This document shows, piece by piece, positions 17,617 through 27,580 of a stretch of DNA of 64,000 nucleotides. The notes beneath the pieces are model-generated. The model was not told where the DNA came from. It did not search any database and saw nothing but the letters and a program-made list of their open reading frames with translations. The DNA comes from Pedobacter heparinus DSM 2366 (GTDB lineage Bacteria > Bacteroidota > Bacteroidia > Sphingobacteriales > Sphingobacteriaceae), in the NCBI RefSeq assembly GCF_000023825.1, contig NC_013061.1, forward strand, positions 496,001 to 560,000, given 5' to 3'. Made by a program: the position numbers and the translations under genes. Position 1 is the stretch's first letter. The number at the start of each line of letters is the position of its first letter.

Positions 17617-19374
17617 TTATTTCGTTGCCGAATATTTATAAACAATTACTTTATTGTCGCTGCTCGGACTTACAGCAAGATAAGGAATGCCATCCGGGGC
17701 AACCTGAAGGTCAAATGTGTTGATCTTCCCTGAAAATACTAACCTTGGTGTATTCCAGTTTTTAGTATGGTCGTTAAAAGTGCGCACATATAGTCCGGTC
17801 GTATTGGCAAAGCCGAAATATAATTTACCATCAGGGTCTATTGCCAATGCATACTTCTCGTTCTGGTCCTGGCTGTTTCCGGCCGAACCAAGTTCTTCCC
17901 AGGTGGTACCATTAAACTTCATGATCCGGTTTAAGCGCTGGTTGGCTGATACGGTCTGGAAACCAATATAAACGGTACCATCGGCCGATGCCGCACCAAT
18001 TACAGAAGTATATCCCGGCAAACCGTCAGAAGTTCTGAAGCCTACAGGCCCAACCGGCGCCCAGGTATTGTTAGTTAATTTATACATACTGAAATTAGAG
18101 TTCCTGTCCAGCACAGCCATGTAACCTTTTCCGTCCAGCCCTCTGAATACCTGTACAGCACCAATCAGGTTGTTTGCGATTGCAGGGGTAATGTCATTCC
18201 AATTGTTATTGGTATAATTGCTTGCGTATATGGCACGTTTTAAATAGCCCGTAATGGCGGTAAAGGTAGAAGCACCTATTAATGGCTGATTGTTTTCACC
18301 TACAGTAAATGAAAATTTATCTACCCGCATCGGACTGAAATTTTTAGCCCCTACTGCAGTCCAGCTGTCATTGGTATATTTCAATACGGTTGCTTTCTGC
18401 AGCCCATCTAAATAATCTTTATAGCCTACATAAGGCGCTCCCTCTTCATCGAAAGCAATGTTAATAATATCTACCTGTTCGTTAGAAATCCCCATTGCAC
18501 TGCCAATGTTTTTCCATATGGTTCCATTGAGGGCAATGACTGCAATTTTTTTCTCAGTGGCCGGAATAACAGCACCGCTTTCGTTTTTACCCGTTCTGAT
18601 ATAGGCCAGGTAAGGCTGTTTGGTAAAAGGGTGGATGGCCATTTTTACGTCAGTGGCTTCACTACCTATAATACTCTTATCGCCAATCATCCACCATTGT
18701 GCCCCTATAAATGAGATTTTCGCAGTAAAATCCAATGCTGTGGCTAAACCTGCTGCATTAAATGTGTAGATTAAATTACTGCTAAAATTGTTTACTGTTT
18801 TCTGGCTCTCCTGTGCTACGGCACCGATCTTTAAGGTAGCGCCAGCTGTAGTTTGAAATCTTGCAACCAGCTTTGTCAGGTCAACAGATTCAGGAATATC
18901 AATGTCAATCGTCAGGCCTCTTATTACGGCCTTGTAATCTCCTTCAAGTACGCCCGGGTTATCCTCCTTAAAAAAGCCAAACGATTGAAGGGCGATCTTT
19001 TTTTCTACCCTTACCGTATAACTCCTCCTGCTTTTGTCTTCAGCCTTTACACTATACGAAATCGCATTTGTAAAGTCCATTTCAGAAATACCCGACTCCT
19101 GCACCTCAGCACCAACCTGTACAATAGTTCTCGGATTATCCACTACAAAGCTGGCTTTCAGGTTGGTCACATCAACTTCTATAGGGAGTGAAACAACGAT
19201 TTCATCACCGGTGATGACGCCTGGGTATTCTTTATCTGCACCTTGTGCATCCTTAACAACGAATTTGAAGGACTCAATGCCCTTGCCATACATCACAGGA
19301 TCTTTTTTACAACCTGCATGTATACCTGCTACAATAAGCAGGAGCAGGGTTGTGATATTTTTAATGTTCTTCAT
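17617..19374 (-). CDS. Lipoprotein with DUF5018-like repeats and a beta-propeller
   Basis: 585 residues. A lipobox ('GIHAGCKKD', Cys at about 22) makes it a lipoprotein. Two homologous beta-sandwich repeats follow (about 30-120 and 125-215), each ending with a 'YTVRVE' or 'FTAKIS' strand, resembling DUF5018. Residues 230-585 contain repeated units such as 'WKNIGSAMG', 'WTAVGAKNF', 'WAPVGPVGF' and 'WEELGSAG', a propeller-like pattern. A surface-exposed ligand-binding or scaffold protein is plausible. It lies 5 bases after the M16 protease gene and belongs to the same transcript. No enzymatic motif is seen. Confidence 0.72.
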   Translation of the reverse strand: MKNIKNITTLLLLIVAGIHAGCKKDPVMYGKGIESFKFVVKDAQGADKEYPGVITGDEIVVSLPIEVDVTNLKASFVVDNPRTIVQVGAEVQESGISEMDFTNAISYSVKAEDKSRRSYTVRVEKKIALQSFGFFKEDNPGVLEGDYKAVIRGLTIDIDIPESVDLTKLVARFQTTAGATLKIGAVAQESQKTVNNFSSNLIYTFNAAGLATALDFTAKISFIGAQWWMIGDKSIIGSEATDVKMAIHPFTKQPYLAYIRTGKNESGAVIPATEKKIAVIALNGTIWKNIGSAMGISNEQVDIINIAFDEEGAPYVGYKDYLDGLQKATVLKYTNDSWTAVGAKNFSPMRVDKFSFTVGENNQPLIGASTFTAITGYLKRAIYASNYTNNNWNDITPAIANNLIGAVQVFRGLDGKGYMAVLDRNSNFSMYKLTNNTWAPVGPVGFRTSDGLPGYTSVIGAASADGTVYIGFQTVSANQRLNRIMKFNGTTWEELGSAGNSQDQNEKYALAIDPDGKLYFGFANTTGLYVRTFNDHTKNWNTPRLVFSGKINTFDLQVAPDGIPYLAVSPSSDNKVIVYKYSATK

Positions 19375-19379
19375 AACAA

Positions 19380-22199
19380 TTAGTTTAGGGTCTTAAAATT
19401 TTCAGGCATCAATACGGCTTTGATACCCGGCGTTTCAATCATGTATTTTTTTGCATAATCAGCTACCATAGCCGGACTGATCTTATGGATCATGTTTTCG
19501 TAGTCGTTAAAATAACTGTAGTCCTTAAAACCAAAGTAAAACTGGTTCCTCAGGGCCGAGCTCCAGAACAGGTTTTTATCGGCTTGTTTTTTATAGCTGT
19601 CAATTTGCTGTACTTTAATGTTTACCAGGTCGCTGGTAAAATATGATGGATCGGCAGCTACTTTTTTAACTTCTTCCTGTGCCTGTTTGATCAGGAACGC
19701 TGTCGATTCTGGTGCACAGGTAAAAGTAATTCTGGAACGGATCAGTGGAGCTGGTACATTGGTTGCCGAAACAGATACGCCAACACCATATACGCCCGAA
19801 TTTTCTTCCCGCAGGTTTAAACGCAGTTTTACCTTCAATACTTCCTGCAACAGGGTCTGCACCAGAATTTCAGGGTAATCGTAGTTTACCTTATTGCTCT
19901 GGTAAAAGAGGTTCACGGTGCTTTTTGGCGCTGCACCGGCATACATTAAAATATCCTTAGCGGTATGACCGCCAACGGGGCCCTTGTATTCAAACTGTTT
20001 ATGATAATCACCGGCAGGTAAACCACCAATATATTGTTCTATTAAAGGTTTAATGCTATCCGGCTCAAAGCCGCCAACAACCACAAACTGAAAATCCTTT
20101 GCTGAAGCAAACCTGCTTTTAAAAACAGGGATAATGTTTTCAAAACGGAGTTCTTTATTGATGCGTTCTTCCGATACCGCTGAAGCGTAATCATCATCGC
20201 CTTTTAACAGTTCACTGATGGCTTTATTGTAAGCATAATTTGGCGATAGCTTGTTGTTTTCCAGCTGTTCTATGGTCTGGCGTTTGGCCTGTTCAAAAGT
20301 TACCGGGTCAGCATTTGGGTACATCCATTTCAGGTACATTAACTGGAACATGGTTCTTGCATCTTTCCAGTCTGCACTTGTAACCACACCTTCTCTGGTA
20401 CCCGAAAGCACCAGTGTGGCCGAAGCCGAACTACCGGTAAGGAACTGGTTAAGGGCAGGGCGGCTAAAAGGACCTGCGCCACTTAAACCGGTTACCGGCT
20501 TTACAAACTGGGCGGTGATGTATTGTGTAGAATCCAGTGCGTAAATACCACCTTTTCTAAAGCCAGATAAAGAAATGTAATTTTTACGTTCTGCAGTAGG
20601 TTTCAGGTAAACAATGGTACCATTGCTCAGGGTCCATTTGATGCCCCCCACAGCCTCAATTTTTTCTTCTCTGACTACTTTACCCGGTACAGGTTCCTTT
20701 GCCAGCAATTGATCAGGAACGCTAAGCTGATCTGACCATGGCCCAACAGGTTCTGCTGCGGCTTTGGCAAACATGGCTTTTAAAGCAGCCTCATCCGGTA
20801 AGCTGCTCTTGTCCTTTTCAGGGCCGGTAAGCAATACTACCGTATTTCCTGGCTGGTTTACCGATCTTAAAAAGTTCAGTAAACTTAAAGAATCAATTTG
20901 TGCTGCATATTTTAGCGCCAGCCTGTTGCGCTCTGTTCTGGCCAGCATGGTACTGCCATTGTAAAACACATCGTGGATCTCATTTACATAAGTTTCCGGT
21001 TGTGTTTTATCTTCTGCCGCTTCCGAACGTTTGATGGCCGCAATATATTCCGACTGGTATTTTTTGATCTCCCCGGCGGTAAAACCATAGCGGAAAATGC
21101 GCTGGGCTTCTGTAAGGTACTGGGCAATGCCTGCTTTAACCTGATCGTGGTACAAAGCTGCACCACCAGAAACAATGCCGTTCTTTAAAACAATGTTGCC
21201 GACCGATAAACTGCCTTCTTTAAAGTCGTTTTTTAGCTGCGAAACCCTGCTGAAGCGGCTTTTGGCCAGGGCATTGAAAAATGAACGCGTAAGCTGGGCC
21301 TTATAGTCCTGTTCGGTTTTAATGCCCTTAAAGGATTTGATTTTATTGAAAACACTCAGTTCAATGGCATTGGCCTCCTTATCCGTAAGGATAGAAAATA
21401 AGGTGTCCCTGTGTGCCGGCAGCTCATAATAAACCCTTGGGGCCTTGCTTTTGGCCTTATACTGGTTAAACTCATTTTTAATATAAGTTTCTACCTTTTT
21501 AGGGTCTATGTCTGTTACAATGGCGATAGACATCAGATCGGGCCGGTACCATTGCTCATAAAAATCAACGATGGTCTGGCGCTTAAAGTTTTTCAGGATG
21601 TCTACTTTACCTATAGGCAGGCGCTCAGCATACCTCGATTTATTGAATAACACCGGCAGGTACTGTTCCCGTAAACGGTTTGCCGCACCTTGTTTGCTGC
21701 GCCATTCTTCTATCACCACACCCCGTTCTTTATCAATTTCATTGCTGTCGAAGGTCACACCAAAGGCCCAGTCGGCCATAATGTCAATAGATTTCTCCAG
21801 GTTTTTCTCATCTTCAGTATTGATGCTGATCTTGTATACCGTTTCATCAAAACTGGTATGGGCATTTAAATCGGCACCAAACTTTACCCCTTTGGATTCC
21901 AGGAACTCAATTACATCATTTTTCGAATAATGTTTTGTCCCGTTAAAGGCCATGTGTTCAATAAAATGGGCCAAACCCAGCTGATCCGGGTTTTCCTGTA
22001 ATGAGCCTGCATTCAAAAACAACCTTAACACCGAATTTCCGGGTGTTTTATTGCTTTTGTAGATGTAATAGGTAAAGCCATTTTTAAGCTTCCCTGTTAC
22101 CAGATTGGGGTCTTGCTGTAATGGCTGGGCATAGCTGCGGGGACTTAAAAATCCCGTTCCGGCCAGCCACAACACCATTAAAATTATTGTCTTCCTCAT
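19380..22199 (-). CDS. M16-family zinc metalloprotease (insulinase/pitrilysin)
   Basis: 939 residues with a signal peptide (about 1-24, 'RSYAQ'). The inverted zinc motif HxxEH is His78-Phe-Ile-Glu81-His82 within 'LAHFIEHMAFNG', with the downstream Glu in 'RGVVIEEWRSK'. The length covers two complete M16 halves; the C-terminal half has the expected inactive 'LNLREENSGVYGVGVS' repeat. These clamshell proteases degrade peptides up to a few tens of residues, here in the periplasm. Location between susD-type and lipoprotein genes suggests that it trims imported peptides. It starts 11 bases after the preceding small lipoprotein gene. Confidence 0.92.
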   Translation of the reverse strand: MRKTIILMVLWLAGTGFLSPRSYAQPLQQDPNLVTGKLKNGFTYYIYKSNKTPGNSVLRLFLNAGSLQENPDQLGLAHFIEHMAFNGTKHYSKNDVIEFLESKGVKFGADLNAHTSFDETVYKISINTEDEKNLEKSIDIMADWAFGVTFDSNEIDKERGVVIEEWRSKQGAANRLREQYLPVLFNKSRYAERLPIGKVDILKNFKRQTIVDFYEQWYRPDLMSIAIVTDIDPKKVETYIKNEFNQYKAKSKAPRVYYELPAHRDTLFSILTDKEANAIELSVFNKIKSFKGIKTEQDYKAQLTRSFFNALAKSRFSRVSQLKNDFKEGSLSVGNIVLKNGIVSGGAALYHDQVKAGIAQYLTEAQRIFRYGFTAGEIKKYQSEYIAAIKRSEAAEDKTQPETYVNEIHDVFYNGSTMLARTERNRLALKYAAQIDSLSLLNFLRSVNQPGNTVVLLTGPEKDKSSLPDEAALKAMFAKAAAEPVGPWSDQLSVPDQLLAKEPVPGKVVREEKIEAVGGIKWTLSNGTIVYLKPTAERKNYISLSGFRKGGIYALDSTQYITAQFVKPVTGLSGAGPFSRPALNQFLTGSSASATLVLSGTREGVVTSADWKDARTMFQLMYLKWMYPNADPVTFEQAKRQTIEQLENNKLSPNYAYNKAISELLKGDDDYASAVSEERINKELRFENIIPVFKSRFASAKDFQFVVVGGFEPDSIKPLIEQYIGGLPAGDYHKQFEYKGPVGGHTAKDILMYAGAAPKSTVNLFYQSNKVNYDYPEILVQTLLQEVLKVKLRLNLREENSGVYGVGVSVSATNVPAPLIRSRITFTCAPESTAFLIKQAQEEVKKVAADPSYFTSDLVNIKVQQIDSYKKQADKNLFWSSALRNQFYFGFKDYSYFNDYENMIHKISPAMVADYAKKYMIETPGIKAVLMPENFKTLN

Positions 22200-22210
22200 C
22201 CTGTTGTGCT

Positions 22211-22678
22211 TTACTTTTTGATGATCAATAATTCCCTTTCCAACTGATCCGGACCCGGCATTCCGAGCGTAAAGTTCCGGGTGTTGCTAAGCAGGCGTAT
22301 GGTTAAAGTGTTGTTTTTAGCGGGGTCAAGAACAGATTCCTTCCAGGCGATTTTAATAGGACGTTCGAAGATGCCCTGAGGGAAAGTAAGTGTTGGTCCT
22401 TTTGTAATCAGCACAAAGTCGCGGTTCTCCTGAAGCCCGTCACCTACGATCACTTCATAGGTCAGGTCTATAGGTTCAAACTGAAGACTGGAGCTCAGGT
22501 AAACTTTGTAACTCACGGTATCTTTACGGTTAGACAATACCTCAATCCTGGACCGGCTGTCGAAATTAATATGAAAGAAAGGGTGATCATAAGGAACCGT
22601 TTCCTTAGAGCAGGAAGAGACCAACACCAGCAGTAATAAGATTGCAGGAACTAATAAATATGTTTTTGTATGCTTCAT
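22211..22678 (-). CDS. Small lipoprotein, DUF4843/Calx-beta-like
   Basis: About 155 residues from the ATG at 22678 (MKHTKTYLLV); a longer ORF start at 22759 would overlap the susD gene by 71 bases and lacks a signal. The lipobox 'VLVSSCSKE' is near residue 23. The remaining sequence is a beta-rich domain ('DTVSYKVYLSS', 'VIVGDGLQENRDFVL', 'NTLTIRLLS') like the DUF4843 or Calx-beta-type lipoproteins that commonly follow SusD genes. It is probably a surface accessory protein of the SusCD complex. It starts 10 bases after susD. Confidence 0.7.
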   Translation of the reverse strand: MKHTKTYLLVPAILLLLVLVSSCSKETVPYDHPFFHINFDSRSRIEVLSNRKDTVSYKVYLSSSLQFEPIDLTYEVIVGDGLQENRDFVLITKGPTLTFPQGIFERPIKIAWKESVLDPAKNNTLTIRLLSNTRNFTLGMPGPDQLERELLIIKK

Positions 22679-22688
22679 TTTCTTAAAA

Positions 22689-24149
22689 TTAATTGAAACC
22701 CGGATTTGGGATAAGTGCTTTATTTGCATCTGTTTCCTTGGCAGGAATTGGCAGGACAAATTTATCGTTGGGATAGGTAAGAAGGCAGGTAGTAGAATTA
22801 CAATCGGTTCCTCTTACCATGCTTTCCTTGCGTCTGGCAAGGTCAAAGAAACGATGTCCTTCAAAACAGAGTTCGCGGTTCCTTTCATCAGCAATCTGTC
22901 TGTAAAGTAATGCAGGATCTGAATTGTAGGTAATGGTTACCGGCGATTTATGTGCCCGCTGTGCAATGACCGTCAGGTCTGCTGCTGCTTCAGGATATTG
23001 CTTTAAATTCCATTTTGCCTCGGCACGGTTTAAATAAAGTTCTGATAACCGGATAACCTGTATCATTGGCGGATTAACCGAACTGACTAGCCCGTCTCCA
23101 TATTTTTTTGTTAATGAACTGCCTGCATTTTGTCCGCTTGTCGGAACGGTAAACATTTCCGTAAGCCTGATGTCATCATTGTTATTGCCAAACGATGATT
23201 TTATTTTTACCGAAGCTGCATATCCGGCAGTTGCGGCATCAGAAAATGTAGAAAATATACTTGATACCCCGCTGGTAAGTCCGTTATTGGTCAGTGCAAA
23301 AATATTTTCAATTTTAGGACTGGCATCAGCCTTGGGTGTCATCAGGAATACCGATTTGTACTCGGCCTGGGTAGCCAGTCTATACGCGTTATCGTTAATC
23401 ACCATATTGGCATAATTGATACACTGCGTCCAGTCGCCTTTATACAGGTATACCCGCGAAAGCAAGGCCAAAGCCGCCTGGTAGGTAATTTTTACCTGGG
23501 TGGTGTGGTTGGCATATTTTTGCAGTAAAGGCAAGGCGTCATTAAGGTCCAGGATGATCTGGTCATAAGTCTGCTTCATCGTTTTCCTGGCAACGGGCTC
23601 GCCGGGGCTGGGTGTTTTGAGCAATACCGGCACACCTAAATGTGAGGCATCTGTGGTAAAATTATAAGGTTGTGCATAGGCCCTGCTCAAATCGAAATGG
23701 CATAGTGCACGCATCACCAGCGCTTCTCCTTTTATGCCGTCCAGGCTTGCTGCCTGATCCGGGAATTTTGAGGATAGCGATGGGATTGCAGCCAGAATAT
23801 TGTTTGCACCATTTAAAGCTTCAAAAATATTTAACCAGATGTGTCCAACAGCAAAGGCATCGTCGCCACTTGAACTTTGGAAATTAAATTGTGGCAGCAT
23901 TACCGATGTGCTGTTTCCGCGGATCAGGTTATCCGATGTAACATCGGCATACATGCCAAATTCATTTTTATAATAAAACAATATGGAATTATAGGAACCG
24001 TTAATGGCCAGTTTTGCACCATCTACTGTTTCAAATAAGGTATTTTTTCCAGTTTTTCCAATCGGTTCTTTTTCCAGGAATTTTTTGCAGGATACCATTG
24101 TAATGGCTACAATGACCAGCATAGATAGGGTATAGCTAATTTTTTTCAT
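22689..24149 (-). CDS. RagB/SusD family nutrient uptake lipoprotein
   Basis: 486 residues. Lipobox 'ITMVSCKKFLEKEP' with Cys near 21 and the 'KKFL' tail are standard for SusD. N-terminal helices and TPR-like repeats ('GEALVMRALCHFDLSRAYAQPYN') follow, with the typical C-terminal 'ADERNRELCFEGHRFFDLARR' region. SusD proteins cap the SusC channel on the cell surface and bind the ligand. The gene starts 2 bases after susC (24152) and is co-transcribed with it. The ligand is unknown; the neighbouring M16 protease favours a peptide. Confidence 0.93.
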   Translation of the reverse strand: MKKISYTLSMLVIVAITMVSCKKFLEKEPIGKTGKNTLFETVDGAKLAINGSYNSILFYYKNEFGMYADVTSDNLIRGNSTSVMLPQFNFQSSSGDDAFAVGHIWLNIFEALNGANNILAAIPSLSSKFPDQAASLDGIKGEALVMRALCHFDLSRAYAQPYNFTTDASHLGVPVLLKTPSPGEPVARKTMKQTYDQIILDLNDALPLLQKYANHTTQVKITYQAALALLSRVYLYKGDWTQCINYANMVINDNAYRLATQAEYKSVFLMTPKADASPKIENIFALTNNGLTSGVSSIFSTFSDAATAGYAASVKIKSSFGNNNDDIRLTEMFTVPTSGQNAGSSLTKKYGDGLVSSVNPPMIQVIRLSELYLNRAEAKWNLKQYPEAAADLTVIAQRAHKSPVTITYNSDPALLYRQIADERNRELCFEGHRFFDLARRKESMVRGTDCNSTTCLLTYPNDKFVLPIPAKETDANKALIPNPGFN

Positions 24150-24151
24150 CT

Positions 24152-27100
24152 CTATTTTAAGCTAACATTTAAACCAAATGAAAGTACAAGTGGCTGTGGA
24201 TATGGATTGAAAGAGTTTTTATAATCGTTGCGGTTTGAGGAAGTGGTATAGGGTGTCCAGAAACCTACATTGTCGGCCTGCAAATAAACATTCGCACGAC
24301 TTAAACTGATCCGCTTCAGGAATGCTTCTGAAAAGTTGTAGTTTACACTTACGTTTTGCAAACGCAGACTGGTTTTTTTATGCAGGAACCGTGTAGAGTT
24401 ACGTGCATTGTTCGCATTTTCGTTAAGTACGGTTTTGGGAATGTTGCTCAGGTCTCCGGGCTCTCTCCACCTGTCTAAAAGGTTGGTCGACTGGTTGTCG
24501 TCTTTGAGGTTACGGCCATCCGATTCTGAATCCCGCTGCAGGTCGCTAAAGGCATAACCACCCACGTTATAGATCATCAGGGCAGAAAGCGTAAATTGCT
24601 TATACTGGAAGGAGTTGGTCATCCCCCCAAAAAAATCAGGGGTAGAGGAACCTACAGTAACCCTGTTGGCCAGATCAAATGTTTTGGTAAGGTTACCACG
24701 TGTATCATACCAGAGCGGTCCCCCGTCGGCCGGGTCTACACCGGCCCATCGTACCAGGTAAAAAACATTCACGTCCTCTCCAACCTGACGGATCACTTTA
24801 TCCAGTACCTTGGTATTGTTGTTGTACAACTTCAGGATCCGATTGGTGTTCCTGGCCAGGTTGAATCTGGTATTCCAGGTAAAATCTTTTTTAAGGATAT
24901 TTTGTGTATTTAAGGTCAGCTCTATTCCCTTGTTTCTTACTGATCCTACATTCTGTAAGATATAGGTAAAACCAGTGGTACGTGAAACGTCTACATCATT
25001 CAGTAAGCCTTCGGTTACATTTCTATAGCCTTCTATCTCCAGTGAGATTCTTTTGAACAAGCCCAGGCTAAGCCCTCCGTTGATGATATAAGTGGTTTCC
25101 CATGATAAAACCGGATTTTCGCCACTGATCATTTTTGCACCCAACTCACCGTTATAGGTAGCATTGTCGGCATTGGTACTGTAAATACCTTTAGACCTGT
25201 AGGCCCCGATTCTGGAGTTTCCATTGGTACCATAACTCATTTTAAGTTTGGCAAAATCAACTTGTCTTATTTTCCAGAAGCTTTCATTGCTGATGGTCCA
25301 TGCCGTGCCAATTGAACTGAATTTGGCCCACTTCACGTCAGACCCGAAGTCAGAATTACCATCGTTACGGAAACTGCCCAACACGCTGTACCTGCCATCA
25401 AATGTATACCTGAGCTGTCCGTAATAAGACAATGCCGTCTTTTCGTCGCCCGAAGTGGTATACCGGATTTTTGTGGCTTTATTGGCATCCCTGATGTCAT
25501 CATTTTCAAAACCATTGCCGATGATGGCATTGGATTCCCTGTCCTGGCTTCTGGCTTCTGCACCCAGCAATGCCGATACGTCATGTTTACCGAAGGTTTT
25601 GTCGAAATTAAGGCGCTGCTGACTGTTCCAGTCGAAGTTCCTGGTTTTTGAAAACGCGGCCATACCTTCGCCCCTGTCGCTGTACGCAAACTGGGAGCTG
25701 TAAAAATCTTCTTTGATGGATTGATAGTCAATCCCATTTGTGCTGGTAAACGTAAACCCTGGCAGGATATTTATTGTTCCGCCGGCATTGCCCTGAAGCA
25801 CATTTGCTTTTTGCCTGTTGTCGTTGTGTTCTGCTTCAAGTAATTTATTATAAAATGCCAGAATAGGCGTGCCGTCAGGGCGGAACGGGCTATCCGTAGG
25901 CCTGTTTGTATAATAATTAGTGCCAGGACTAAACATATTGTTGATGTTATAGGACGCGCCCACCCTCAGGAATAAATCAATGGATTTATTCACTTTCTGA
26001 TCCAGGTTAATCCTGCTTGAAAACCTTTGGGTCCTGTTTTTGATCATGATAGGGCGCTCATTGTAATAGGCACCCGATACATAATACCTGGTGTTTTTGT
26101 AGCCGCCCGAAAAAGAAAGGTCATGTTGTGTATTTACTCCCGTACGGAAAAATACATCATACCAATCGGTATTGTTGCTGCCCAGATCGGGCATTTCTGC
26201 CTGGTTTAAAGCCGTATTGTTTCTATAAGATTCTGCATAAAGTTCCCTGTATTCATTGCCGTTAAGTACATGGAAACGATTGTTATTGATCAGGTTTATC
26301 CCTGTTCTGAAGGCATAGTTAATCTTTCTTTCTCCGGCTTTACCCTTTTTAGTGGTAATCAATATTACCCCGTTTGATCCATCTGCTCCGTAAATGGAAG
26401 TCGCAGTTGCATCTTTTAATACCACAACCGATTCAATATCGGCAGGGTTGATATAGGTTAACGGACTGATACTTGTATTTACGCCAAGCGTCATGTTGGT
26501 TTCATTACCGGTATTTATAGGAATTCCGTCCAGTACCCAAAGTGGCTCATTTGATGCCCCAAAAGAGGCTTCGCCGCGAACCCGGGTCTGATATCTTGGT
26601 CTGGGGCTGCTGGTACCCCCGCCTTGCACCTCATATTGTAAGCCTGGTACTATACCTTCCAGCAGCTCATCTATCCTTTTTGCCGGCCTGCGCTCCAGTT
26701 GTTCGCTGGTTACCTGAAATGCACTGCCGATCTGATTTTCTTTTTTCTCTGATGTACCGTAAGCAGTCACAATAACTTCCTGGAGTTCACTGGCGGTTTC
26801 CTGTATCAGTACATTAATGGTTTTATTGCCATTGACAGCGATTTCCCTGCTGCCGTAACCAATCATAGAAAATACCAGGGTTGCATTCGCCGGCGCCTGT
26901 ATGGTGTAATTACCGTCGCCATTAGTCACTGTAGCTTTTTTAGTGCCCTTTATGGTCACCATTACTCCCGGCACCGGCATATCAGCCCGTCCCGAGCTTT
27001 CTTTGGATTTTACCGTTCCTTTAATGACGATCTCTTCCTGGGATACTTTGAGCTTAGAGATGATCACGGTCTGGTCTATGATTTTATAGCCCAGCCCTTT

Positions 27101-27409
27101 TCCTGAAGTCATTTTACTTAAGGCCTCGGTCAGGTCGGCATTTTTGAGTTCCAGACTAACATTACCCGATTTTTTAAGCACATCAGCGTCGTACAGAAAA
27201 AAATAACCGGTCTGATTTTTTATAGCTATGCATACGCTTTCTATACCTGCATTCTGTACAGATAAGTTTACTTTTTGGGCATATCCTGAAGCTTGTACAG
27301 CCAGGCAGCCCATGATTAATAAGAAAATAGTTAACCTCATAACTAATAGTAATTTTCTATTAAATGACCTGTATTTTCCCGCACACTTGCCGAGAAGGAT
27401 TTGTTTCAT
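24152..27409 (-). CDS. SusC/RagA TonB-linked receptor with STN domain
   Basis: About 1085 residues from the ATG at 27409 (MKQILLGKCA); an ORF start 81 bases upstream is non-conserved. The signal segment ends at 'QASGYAQ'. Then come an STN domain (about 48-120, 'LSVQNAGIESVCIAIK'), a carboxypeptidase-like domain, the TonB/SusC box 'LQEVIVTAYGT', the plug with 'LWVLDGIPI' and 'DATATSIYGADGSNGVILITTKKG', and a beta-barrel ending in an aromatic-rich strand. The STN domain signals to a FecR anti-sigma factor, and both fecR and an ECF sigma gene lie directly upstream. It therefore imports a ligand and also reports its presence. Confidence 0.93.
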   Translation of the reverse strand: MKQILLGKCAGKYRSFNRKLLLVMRLTIFLLIMGCLAVQASGYAQKVNLSVQNAGIESVCIAIKNQTGYFFLYDADVLKKSGNVSLELKNADLTEALSKMTSGKGLGYKIIDQTVIISKLKVSQEEIVIKGTVKSKESSGRADMPVPGVMVTIKGTKKATVTNGDGNYTIQAPANATLVFSMIGYGSREIAVNGNKTINVLIQETASELQEVIVTAYGTSEKKENQIGSAFQVTSEQLERRPAKRIDELLEGIVPGLQYEVQGGGTSSPRPRYQTRVRGEASFGASNEPLWVLDGIPINTGNETNMTLGVNTSISPLTYINPADIESVVVLKDATATSIYGADGSNGVILITTKKGKAGERKINYAFRTGINLINNNRFHVLNGNEYRELYAESYRNNTALNQAEMPDLGSNNTDWYDVFFRTGVNTQHDLSFSGGYKNTRYYVSGAYYNERPIMIKNRTQRFSSRINLDQKVNKSIDLFLRVGASYNINNMFSPGTNYYTNRPTDSPFRPDGTPILAFYNKLLEAEHNDNRQKANVLQGNAGGTINILPGFTFTSTNGIDYQSIKEDFYSSQFAYSDRGEGMAAFSKTRNFDWNSQQRLNFDKTFGKHDVSALLGAEARSQDRESNAIIGNGFENDDIRDANKATKIRYTTSGDEKTALSYYGQLRYTFDGRYSVLGSFRNDGNSDFGSDVKWAKFSSIGTAWTISNESFWKIRQVDFAKLKMSYGTNGNSRIGAYRSKGIYSTNADNATYNGELGAKMISGENPVLSWETTYIINGGLSLGLFKRISLEIEGYRNVTEGLLNDVDVSRTTGFTYILQNVGSVRNKGIELTLNTQNILKKDFTWNTRFNLARNTNRILKLYNNNTKVLDKVIRQVGEDVNVFYLVRWAGVDPADGGPLWYDTRGNLTKTFDLANRVTVGSSTPDFFGGMTNSFQYKQFTLSALMIYNVGGYAFSDLQRDSESDGRNLKDDNQSTNLLDRWREPGDLSNIPKTVLNENANNARNSTRFLHKKTSLRLQNVSVNYNFSEAFLKRISLSRANVYLQADNVGFWTPYTTSSNRNDYKNSFNPYPQPLVLSFGLNVSLK

Positions 27410-27480
27410 ATTTTTGTATGTGTTGGTTTTGAAAAATTGGTTGAATTCGATAACGATCAAATGCACACAGCCACACTTTT

Positions 27481-27504
27481 CCGGGAACACTGCAATGTTT
27501 CCGG
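27481..27504. repeat. Inverted repeat between fecR and susC
   Basis: 9-base arms CCGGGAACA and TGTTTCCGG separated by 6 bases. It lies in the 171-base gap between the FecR stop and the SusC start, where an ECF-dependent promoter is expected. On the plus strand it is followed by six T, but no plus-strand gene ends here; on the minus strand no U run follows. Confidence 0.5.
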
Positions 27505-27580
27505 ATTTTTTATGCCTGCATTTTTAAATTTTGTGGGTTGTTTAGTAAAGTTATTTCATCTGGTTGTTGGGTTTAAGTTG

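Noticed and set aside
22679..22759. N-terminal extension of the small lipoprotein
   Set aside because: It places 27 residues before the lipoprotein signal and overlaps susD.
25333..25737. 134-codon frame inside the STN-SusC gene, same strand, other frame
   Set aside because: It is in a shifted frame of a clear receptor gene with no independent start context or motif.
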